Under the pieces are notes generated by a model. It had not been told where the DNA came from, did no database searches, and worked only from the letters and a program-made list of their open reading frames with translations. Shown in pieces: positions 47,768 to 57,376 of a stretch of DNA of 64,000 bases. The stretch's first letter is position 1; each line of letters opens with the position of its first letter. A program made the translations under genes and the position numbers. The stretch lies in assembly GCA_933228675.1 (NCBI GenBank), contig OW121741.1, positions 56,231,310-56,295,309 of the forward strand. The letters run 5' to 3'. Source of the DNA: Stomorhina lunata (lineage: Eukaryota > Arthropoda > Insecta > Diptera > Rhiniidae).

Positions 47768-48477
47768 CAGGGATGTCAGCGTCATACACAATTGTGTAAA
47801 CCAAACTCACATGTACACTTACGCTCTTTTATTTTGAGAGCGTAAAATATGATTTTTTACTGAGAAACACTCTTATTCAGCGGGAAATATCGCAAGGCCT
47901 GTTTTGAGGCCTCTAAATTGAAATAATATATTTATATCAATAAATATACAATAATTATAAAAAGGCTGGTTGAAATAAGCTGAAGCCCTTATATGTAGTA
48001 GGTGCATCTATTCGAAAATTTCTTAATGTAGGCTTTTTGTAAAAATTATTTTTTTTTTGTATTTAAACTATCCAAATGTTCAAGTAAAAACTGGAGAAAT
48101 ATTTTAAAATTAAATATCTGTTTTCTGCATAAAATTAGCTGTGAGCCAATGTATTTATGTATGTTGACTGTATTTGCCTATTGCAAAGTTCAAATTATAT
48201 TTATTCATCATTTAGACGATAACGGTAAAGTAAAATTTATTTAATAATCGTGAAGACTACGATGTTTCTACAAGAAAAAAATAAAATTAACCTCTTATTT
48301 ATTCTTATTTATCAAAATCCGCATTGATAAATAAAAAATACTTGCTTTCGCATTTTTCTGCATTTTTTTCGCAGTACAAATCTCAAGGCCTCGCAACCGC
48401 ACATTTGTCCCGCTAGGAATGTAAGAGTCAAGAGTAATCTCACCTACATAATCATAATTGACACCACTGCTTTAAAC
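47760..48477. mobile_element. Non-autonomous hAT-like element 1 with 8-bp target duplication
   Basis: Element 47768-48469 (702 bp) lies between two perfect copies of CTTTAAAC (47760-47767 and 48470-48477). Terminal inverted repeats are imperfect: CAGGGATGTCA on the left, and TGACACCACTG read inward from the right. An 8-bp duplication and CAG-type ends are hallmarks of the hAT superfamily. There is no transposase frame, so it would depend on an autonomous partner. Confidence 0.75.
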
Positions 48478-48970
48478 CCATGATAGGCATAAACGTAGAG
48501 TTGGGCATAATCGTCCTTTTCAGTGATTGTTCATTTTTATTCAGTATGAAAAAAAGAACTAGTTCGTTCACTTGTTCACTTCTAGTTAACAGCTGTATAA
48601 TCACTGAATGAAAAATATCAGAAGAACAAACAAATGAATGTGTACCAAAACATTTAGCAATGTGTTGAAAAATGTTTCATAGAAAAAAATTTGTAGAAAA
48701 AACTCTGATAGAAAAAATTTTCTATAGAAAGGTAACTAGAAAAATTTATATATTTTTATAGACAAATGTCTAACAGAAAAATACTTTGTAGAGAAAATCT
48801 TTGGCAGAGAATTATAAACAAAAATAAATGAGAATAACAAGAATAAATAGAAAAGAGAACAAAATAGAAAGAACTGGCAGCAACAAAGAATATAAATAGT
48901 AGTAAATAAAAAAGAATAAAATTACTGAACTTGTTCACTTCGTTCATACAACTGAATCGTTCAACTGAAC

Positions 48971-49884
48971 TACCCTACAAGAACATGACCAGTCATTTGA
49001 CCGATCAACTGACTGGTAGTGTTGACTGCTATATCAATCAGCAGTTTCTATCATTTTATTAAGGCAAATATGAAAAAGCTGACCGAAACTTTTGTATACA
49101 TGTGATTTTGCATCTCTTTCTTACACATGTATTGTTCGGGCTCCAGATATGTATATCCGAACCGCTGACTCTAATACATTTTACTTATCAATGGTGATGT
49201 ATATATTGATCACAGGTGACTAGTTACTTTTGATGTAAATATCGGTCACAGGTGACTAATCAGTCTTGATGTATATATCGGCCCCAATTGTCTAGCCAGA
49301 AAACAACAAAGGAAAATATATTTACCTGTCCAAATTTTAATTTATTTATTGCATTATATTTAAAAACATTTATCGTTTAGATAAATATTAAAGAAACTAT
49401 TTGATACAAATCCAATTCATAGGAATAGTTAGAGGTGACACTTTCTTATTTGACACAGCACTTCATGATAATTTTGCATAAACTGGAATACGAAAATTAA
49501 ATTTAGAATTATAATCTATTTTAGAAAACTTATCTTTTTTAACAAGATATTCAGTAAATGTTTTTTGATAAATATTTCCCGAAAGCCTGTAATAAAACGT
49601 AAAGTTACTGCCCCGTAAGTTCCACCGATTATTAAACCGTTTACCTTGAAATGTTTGATAATTAAATATAAACAATTTTATTTTATTTTTATTAAAATAA
49701 TTTCGACGACAATAAAATTTTGATATACAATTAACGAGTTGTCAAAATATATTCTTACATATGTAAGAGCGAAATAATTGCAGATATCTGTAGTTGTTTC
49801 ACTCTTCCATACAAAAATTGCTTAAAGATATTAGTAAAAAAATTGCCTATGTGTTAGTTTCGGTCATTCATTTCTTGTAGGGTA
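48971..49884. mobile_element. Nested TA-flanked element with CCCTACAAGAA inverted ends
   Basis: Element 48973-49882 (910 bp) has perfect 11-bp inverted ends CCCTACAAGAA and TTCTTGTAGGG, with TA on each side (48971-48972, 49883-49884). The repaired site GAAC-TA-GTTCG matches GAACTAGTTCG in the outer element near 48557, so excision restores a family-consistent sequence. A TA duplication suggests a Tc1/mariner-like mobiliser. The frame at 49463-49675 (minus, 70 codons) is not recognised. Confidence 0.75.
49195..49302 (+). repeat. 36-bp minisatellite, three copies
   Basis: Units start with TGATGTA at 49195, 49231 and 49267, an exact 36-bp period. Each carries a variant of TATCGGTCACAGGTGACTA. 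The third is the most diverged. Confidence 0.75.
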
Positions 49885-49918
49885 GTTCGTTCATGAACAG
49901 CCCAACTCTACATAAAAG

Positions 49919-50075
49919 AACATGTAGGAAATATCAATGTATTGGTGATTTTACACTTGTAGAAATTGATTGTTACATTAGCCATATATAATATTAAAAC
50001 TTGCATGCATACACAGTAGATTGGTTTAGAGTGTTTATGTATGAATGAATAAACTAATAAATGGATTTACATAAT
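49919..50075. other. Short single-copy spacer
   Basis: AT-rich, nothing recognised. Confidence 0.4.
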
Positions 50076-52685
50076 AACAAGTAAGAGTGGTATATTCGGC
50101 TTTGCCGAATCTTGGATACCCTTCACCAATGGTGTTCCAAAAGTACTTAGTGTAATTCGTAGCAATATTTGGTTATACTAGTATTATATGCAAAGAGTCT
50201 TTAAAATTAAGATTCGGAAAACGAAAACCTTTTCGGTGGCGTCATCATCTAGAATAGTTATGCACCCAAAGGTTAGGTTGGGCAAGTGGCTGATGTCTAG
50301 GGAAGCTTCACTTGGGTTCTAAAGTGGTCCCTTTGTGAAAGATAATGATTACTAGACTACAAGTAGAGAATGCATATTTAAGCCAGCCAGTAGCTTCGAA
50401 ATAAAATAGACACATATTTTACGAACATTTAATAAAGTTCGATAGACCAGATAAACCATGCAGAAAAGATGCTTCAAAATGTAGATGCCCTTAGATGTGC
50501 AATAGCACATCGATTTGATGAAGTTTAAGTATTCTGACATGCAACCCAAAAACGCTGTGCACATTGACGGTTGTGCACTTTACTTCGTACGAATTATCCA
50601 ACTAGTAAAAGTTCTTGATTAGTTATGTAAAACTCTGAAGTTAGCGGAATGATTTAGGTCAAAGCTTTAACAATGATTGTCAATGTATACAAGACTTAAA
50701 ATTATAGGGTATACACTCCTAGTTTTAGATACATACGTGAAATATATAGCTTTTGAATGGATGGTTATCAGCTTTGTCGGAAAAGTTTACTTATTAATTT
50801 GAAGTTAGTTAATTAATTAAAATGAACACTTCATCAATAATATTTGGGATGTATAGTTCTTTCGATCTGTCCGATGGATGTTTGGAAAGTTTTGCTCTAG
50901 TTCTTTGTGCAATTTTAATATGATTTAATTTATCAGCATTAAATCGATTCCCGGTCGGGTTTATATGAGAGATTTCACTAAATGTGAATAGAGCTCGCCC
51001 ATTTTCAATATCGAACTTTTCAAGAGATCAGAAATACTTTTGCCAAATGCTGTCCCTCTAGAAAGTTTATTTTAGGCGCTATTGTCCTGAATATCAATAT
51101 TGTACAACGTCTTTATACTAAATGTCATCATCGTATCTATTATAATTTGTCATTTATTAGCTACTAAGAGATTGCCTTAGGCAAAGTTATATGGGATCAA
51201 TTGTCAAACGTGAACGGATTTCTCCCAATTGCAATTAAAAAATTAAAATTTTTGTTGATATGTGAGATACTTAGATACATATGTAGGTTTTGAACGGATA
51301 TCATGTAATTAGCTGCATTTTTGTACTTCCTAGGAAGATTACCTATAATTTGATATATAATACATTCTCAAATGTTATCATAATGTTCAAAAGTTAGACA
51401 CAAAATTAAGATAAATGCAGTGTGTCTGTCTGCTAAAACCAGATTTGTGGAGCTCCTGAATTGTCCCACCCTGAATTTCAACATTGTCGATCAAAACACC
51501 ATCGCTTAAACGCTAAATTATATCTACCACAAATTACAGAATGCATCAGGATTTAGATAATCCCCTGCGAAGGACGCTATTAAACTTCATCAAAATAAAC
51601 ATCTGAGATATCGACAAAACAGGAGCTCCAAAAACTTGACTACAACAGAAAAAAGGACAGATTGGTAGACGGACGGACATGTAGACGGACGGACAAACAA
51701 ACAGACGGACGGACGGGCAAACAAACAGATGGACGGACAGTGGGACGGAGGTCGCGAAATCGATTCTTGTGCCGATTCTGAGTTGATCGGTACAATTTGA
51801 ATGGTATTCATAATCAGATTCGTGGAGTATATATATCAGATTTTAGAAAATCCTCCCATAAAGAACAATGTCAAATTTCATCACAATCGGTCCATAAACA
51901 CCTGAGATATCGCTGAAACAATACTTACAAAATGTAAACAAAATTTCTTAGACACGTACTTTGGGCAATTTGCTGTACATCAAATGTAGTGTTATGGCGA
52001 TATCTCAATTGTTTATAGACCGCTTTTGATAAAATTTAATAACGTGCTTGGTGGGGGAATTTCCTAAAATCTGATATAAAATTTATGTAGGTCCGTATTA
52101 AAGGAGGATAGTTTTTCCTATTTCTGCATTTAATTTTTTCAACAAACATTCTCTAATGTGTACTTTGGGCAATTTGCGATACATCAAATTCAGTGTTTTG
52201 GCGATATCTCAGTTGTTTATGGACCGATTTTGATAAGATACAGAGTGCTTTGGGAAAATATTTCCTACAATCTGATATATAACATATTATCACATGTACA
52301 CCAGGAGTATCTTTTTTCTCTTGTTATTTAAAAGTGTGTTTCAATCAAAAATTTTAAAATTTTCGTCTAATTTTTGGTATTTTTTCGATATTTTCGGTGT
52401 TTATAAACCGATTTTAATGAAATTTAATAGCGTTCATTGCGGGAGAATTTCCTAAAATCTGATATATAATTTATGTAAGTCCATCCTCCAGGGGCTTCAG
52501 AAACTTGATTTCAACAGACAGACAGACGGACGGACAGACAGACAGACGGACGCTTAATCGATTCTCCTCCCGATTCTGAGTCGATCGGTATAATTTTTAT
52601 GGGGTCTACGATCACTAATAAAAAAATTACAAACGGAATCACAAACTTATAATACCCTTTCACCTATTGGTGAAGGGTATAAAAA
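50076..52685 (+). mobile_element. mini-me/DINE-like non-autonomous element, copy D2 (2.6 kb)
   Basis: Collinear with 25825-28459 over its whole length, same orientation. Left end AACAAGTAAGAGTGG with the TATTCGGCTTTGCCGAAT hairpin. (GACA/GACG)n tracts lie at 51655-51745 and 52515-52552, and the closing palindrome is near 52659-52680. It shows a number of substitutions and indels against D1, so the two are old copies rather than a fresh duplication. The frames at 50352-50564 and 26130-26333 are the same antisense stretch and not a conserved protein. Confidence 0.65.
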
Positions 52686-53690
52686 GGACAGACAGGTAGA
52701 CGGACGGACGGACAGACAGGTAGACGGACGGACGGACAAACAGACGGACGGACGTCGCGAAATCGATTCTCCTGCCGATTCTGAGACGATCGGTACAACT
52801 TGAATGGTATTCATAATCAGATTTGTGGAGTTTATATCAGATTTTAGGAAATCCTCCCACAAAGAACGCTGTCAAATTTCATCACAATCGGTCCATAAAC
52901 ACCTGAGATATCGCTGAAACAATATTTACAAAATGTAAACAAAATTTCTTAGACACGTACTTTGGGCAATTTGCTGTACATCACAAGTAGTGTTTTGGCG
53001 GTATCTCAGTTGTTTATGGACCGCTTTTGATAAAATTTTATAATGTGCTTGGCGGGGGAATTTCCTAAAATCTGATCTATAAAATCTTATGTATGTCCGT
53101 GCTCCAGGAGGATGGTTTTTCCTATTTCTGCATTTCATTGTTTCAACAAACATTCTCTAACGCGTACTTTGTGCAATTTGCGATACATCAAATTTAGTGT
53201 TTTGGCTGTATCTCAGTTGTTTATTGACCGATTTTGCTAACATTTTACAGAGTGCTTTGGGGAACCATTTCCTACAATCTGATATATAATATATTATCAC
53301 ATGTACACCAGAAGTACCTTGTTTCTCTTATTATTTAAAAGTGTGTTTCAATCAAAAATTTTAAAATTTTCGTCTAATTTTTGGTATTTTTTCGATATTT
53401 TCGGTGTTTATAAACCGATTTTAATGAAATTTAATAGCGTTCATTGCGCTATATGCGGTTATCTGGTATATAATTTATGTAGGTCCACCCTCCAGGGGCT
53501 TCAGAAACTTGATTTCAACAGACAGACAGACAGACGGACGGACAGACAGACAGACGGACATGGCTTAATCGATTCTCCTCCCGATTCTGAGTCGATCGGT
53601 ATAATTTTTATGGGGTCTACGATCACTAATAAAAAAATTACAAACGGAATCACAAACTTATAATACCCTTTCACCTATTGGTGAAGGGTA
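52686..53690 (+). repeat. Tandem duplicate of the 3' half of element D2
   Basis: Repeats 51654-52685. It begins inside the GGACAGACAGGTAGACGG tract right after the D2 terminal palindrome, passes through the same cores and ACCGATTTTGAT units, and ends in the same palindrome near 53665-53690. The breakpoint inside the microsatellite suggests slippage or unequal exchange. Confidence 0.75.
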
Positions 53691-54354
53691 TAAAAAAGAT
53701 ATTTTCATAAAAAATACATATACAGTGGCTCACAGGGTACTTCGTACAGCATACATATCGTCGTTGAAAATCCAAAACTGCGTAACAACACTTTTTCAAA
53801 TTTTACAGGAGAAGCAAAAAACTTTATAAAATAAAAAATACTTCAGATATAGAAACAATTGATGAAATATGGAATTAAAACAGAACAACTAAACAAATTC
53901 AAGAGAAAAAAATATATTTTTTGAAGTATTTTTCAAGTTACAGTTGTTACGCATTTTTGTATTTCTGTTTTCTGAAACAAAAGTGCGTATGATCATAAAT
54001 TTTTTTTTCATGAAAAGTGAAAAAAAGGAAATAAATCCTCAATCGTTTCTAGTTTAATGAAAGTTTAAACAAATTTATTTGTTTTTTGTTTATTATTATA
54101 ATAATATTTTAAGAGGAACAACGTTTAACTAAAAGAAGTACTAACTATAAAAGTAATAATTTGAATAATATAAAATGCAAATATGTATAAAATTCAATTT
54201 CATAAAAAATTAACATACAGAAAACTACACAATTCAATGTTCAAATGGGATATTATCATAAAAATAATGACAGTCCGAAGAAAGCAATGACTTAGATCCT
54301 GTAAATGCTGCCATTTTTTTTTTTGAAATTTTTATTCTTTCAGGATGCAAAAGA
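53691..54354. other. Non-coding DNA 3' of the transposase remnant
   Basis: TACAGTGGCTCACAGGG at about 53721 looks like a mariner/Tc1-type end, but no matching inverted end was found. TGCGTAACAAC (53780-53790) and GTTGTTACGCA (53944-53954) form an 11-bp inverted pair. No gene. Confidence 0.4.
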
Positions 54355-55477
54355 CTAGGTTGACAGAATCCGGATTTTTTTGTTTAATCGTTGTGGAAGA
54401 ACCTTATAATATTCTTTAATATCAGTTTTAAAATAAATGGTTCCCGATGGGTCATAAGCTAAAGCACGAATCATATTAACCGTATGCTCTCCAATTTTTT
54501 TCCCTAAAATAAAAGAAAAGTGTTTTAAGTTATAAATATCTGTTTTATATTGCATACGGCTTCATAGTCAAGAAAATAATCATGTTTAAGGTGATGAACG
54601 CTAAAAGGAAATGGGTTTTTACGAGAATCCTTTATTAGGTCGACGAGTTTTGAACGTAAATTTATTTTCTTGTTATATATTCTTCGTTTGATAAGAGAGT
54701 GAGTCGAATCGCACTCCATTTGGGTGTACCCTACGATTAAAAATTTATGTTCGATAGTGATGTTTTTTTCAACACTAAAGGAAATAAAAGCATTAGATAA
54801 CAATACATTGCGATTCTGGTAAAAGCATCCGTCAGAATATATTATTATATGATGAAAGTTTGCGTTTCTTAAATGTTTAATGAGAATAGTGGCGAAAGTC
54901 GACGCAACAAGGTTTCCTTCAGTTTCATCCCAGACAAAGTTGTCAGATTCATGAGTAACGATATTGTAAATCGTAAAATTGTGAACTTGCAATTTTATTT
55001 TGTAGTATGAGGAACTTGCATTTGACTGTGGAATAAGTTTGACAGCTTGCATGTCCATACACAATAGTAAGCATAGACCTGCCTTAGCACTTTCTACATC
55101 GTTTATTTTTTCTTCTCTCATGTTATCAATTTGATTTCTATGGCTATCATACTGCTCCTGTGTGACATTTTTTGCTTCATATGATAAACAAATGTCACAC
55201 ATATCGTTTCTTGGCTTGAAAATAGAATAATTGCGATTTGCTAAAACTTTCTTGAATTCTGGAAAAGATACAGGAGAGATTTCATTTTCTTTGTGCGAAT
55301 TGCAGTCCTTATAATATGCTTCATACACTTGTCTGTAAGATTTAAAATCAGTCTGAAAGTACAATTTAGTTGTGTGTTGACGGCGCATAGTGGGGCCTTT
55401 TGACTTTTTTCGTTGCAAAAATCATATCTTCTGAAGTAATAAAGGTATTTTAAAAAATTAAAACGATGTTCAAACAA
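54355..55477 (-). pseudogene. DDE/D-type transposase remnant (possibly Sola-like)
   Basis: The main frame (54525-55418, 297 codons) starts MQRKKSKGP and contains a CDIC pair (residues 74-77) and three acidic blocks in the order expected of an RNase-H-fold transposase: CMDMQAV (Asp122), IIIYSDGCFYQNRNV (Asp196) and MECDSTHSLIKRR (Glu235, Asp237). The SDGCxxQNRN and ECDSxHxxIxR motifs are familiar from a widespread insect/cnidarian transposase family that I associate, with doubt, with Sola elements. Homology continues after a frame change near 54540 in 54355-54555 (IRALAYDPSGTIYFK, YYKVLPQRL), the usual C-terminal block. The N-terminal region is missing or unrecognisable, so it is dead. It would cut and paste its own element in the nucleus. 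Confidence 0.7.
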
Positions 55478-56014
55478 AACACCTTAGGCTTTCAGACGGT
55501 GTTATTTTAGAGTTATTTTATATTTGATTAATAAATAATCCCTATTTTCGTTTTTTTGTATATTACATATCTCTACTAATAGTTTAATAAACTTGACATT
55601 TCGAAATTAAAACTAAGTTGTCGTAAATCACCAAGTGCTCCTAGCTATTTCTTGTACGGGGAAAACATCACACCTTGCTCCGATCCTGTAATTTTCTTTT
55701 TTGGGAAATGCACTTAATGGTAAGAAAAATTTCAAAAAAGTCCGTAGACACTAGTTTGAAAAGTTTTGAATATACAGTGCAGGTGCAAAAGGTATTTTCC
55801 TTGCATAGGCAGAGGAACTCACCCACGCCCTATCCTATTTCCTTTTGACCAAACTATTTTATTTATCTTGATGAAAAGACAGGACCATTTTTCGTTAAAT
55901 AATCCTGGAAATTTTTTTATGCCATATAAATAAAAAAATAATCAGAAGATAAAAAATCAGAAGATTCACGAAAATGAAAAAAGTAAAACTTGTAGGTATA
56001 ATTTTTTTTATTAG
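55478..56014. other. Spacer between the two transposase remnants
   Basis: No coding signal and no paired terminal repeats recognised. It may contain the 5' end of the downstream remnant and the 3' end of the RAG1-like one. Confidence 0.4.
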
Positions 56015-57376
56015 TTAATTCTCTCTAAAATATGCATTGACATTGGGAGCGATATCTAATAGACTTAACATTTCGGGACTATAATTATGTTCCTCCAAAT
56101 CCTTTCGAGATCTTACATGTCTGCATGATGAAATAAGTGGGTCTGAGGAGGCCGCCAACATATTGAAAAGGCCCTCATTCTGTCTAATCCGTGAAATTTT
56201 GCAAGTATATGTGTATCTAAAGTGTTTGTAATCTTTATTTTTGCATTCCTGGGCTTCTTCCGATAATTCTCCAATAGGTAAGCTTTGATATTCAATCAGA
56301 TTTTTACCATGAGCCAAAACCTTATGGACCGTAGGAGTAAGTTTTTTGTCAGGATACTTTTTTGCCAAAAGTTGGGCAGTTTTCAATGCATAATCATGAA
56401 ATTTTGGACCGTTTGCGATTTCTTTACAGTTTATAACATTTAGAATAACTGCCAACCTTTTTATAATATGATTGTCGACCCCAGTAATTCGAGCTGTTAC
56501 CTCATCATTTTCAAAAATGCTCTGGACATATTGCCATCATTAGTATTTCCATACCCCTATTTTGGGCAGTATATTTTCAGTCCAAGCTCCTTTAAAAATT
56601 CATTTTGTATAATTTTTTTTCGAGCAGATAGTTTTTCTTTTGGTGTTACATCCTTACCGAAACATTCGTCTTCTCGCGGAATCGTATACGCTAGTTTTAA
56701 AATAAACTCCATGCACCTAATTCTGGCATGTAACGGAGAAATTCCATATTCACAGTTTTGATCATCACTTGCATCATCAAAATTTGCAAAGTCTTTCTGT
56801 GACTTTTTGCAAATCGCGCACTTCAAAGTTGACGAAGTATCTATTATTACATTTAACACTTTGCCATCGATCATTGTAAGACAAAATTCATAATCAACGA
56901 AAACAGTTTTTAAATTCTTCATTTCAATAACAGACGGCTTTAGTTCTTTGCTTTTTTATATCGTTTACTGTAGATTTGATTATTTCAGGAGACTCCTTTG
57001 CATATGTAAAGGATATTGGACGACAAAAATGAACACGATGGGCGAGGATTTTTCCAATGCTCAGAGATTTCACTTCTAAGGCGTAAAGGAACTACAGAAG
57101 CCATAAACATGTTTGCATCTGTAATAGTTGTGTCATTTGTCGATATTGTTTGTTTGTAAGCACTTTGACCGGATGATCCATCACATACCCACATATTTAT
57201 AAGTGTAAGCTTATCTGCAAGTAATACTGCTTCCTTCTCAGGCAAACTTTTAATAAGGCGTTTGGCTGTATGATCCATTAAGTCTTGCAGTTTAACTTCT
57301 ACCGATTCTTCTGTAACATTTATATTAGGTGGTACTGCTTCTTTTTTGGCGGATGTAACTTTTTTGTATCCAGGAA
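56015..57376 (-). pseudogene. Transib/RAG1-like transposase remnant
   Basis: Read on the minus strand, one transposase is spread over several frames. 57376-56985: an YKKVTSAKKEA block, a Pro-rich turn, VKLQDLMDHTAKRLI, INMWVCDGSSGQSAYKQT, ASVVPLRLR and WKNPRPS. After frame changes: CRPISF and YAKESPE (near 57000). 56922-56557: FCLTMIDGKVLN, a CAIC Cys pair, YGISPLHARIR and KELGLKIYCPK. After two small shifts in homopolymers: GNTNDGN and ITGVDNHIIKRLA. 56455-56015: VHKVLAHGKNLIEY, PIGELSEEAQECKNKDYKHFR and SSDPLISS. The last blocks parallel the C-terminal core of RAG1 (HKTLAHVPEII ... [21 protein letters not shown]), the known relationship of Transib transposases. The N-terminal part ends at 57376-57380, where arm 2 of the giant inverted repeat starts. 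At least four frame changes, so no product. Confidence 0.72.

Larger units (their letters stand above)
48488..49918. mobile_element. Non-autonomous hAT-like element 2 with a nested insertion
   Basis: Element 48496-49910 has inverted ends TAGAGTTGGGC and GCCCAACTCTA. It is flanked by CATAAACG (48488-48495) and CATAAAAG (49911-49918), 7 of 8 matching. Without the nested element at 48973-49882 it is about 503 bp. No coding capacity is seen in the outer part. The frame at 48756-48947 (minus) is F/L-rich by-product of A/T runs. Confidence 0.8.

Noticed and set aside
53721..53760. TACAGTGGCTCACAGGG as a mariner/Tc1 terminus
   Set aside because: Suggestive left end, but no inverted partner was found up to 57380 and no TA-bounded element could be defined.
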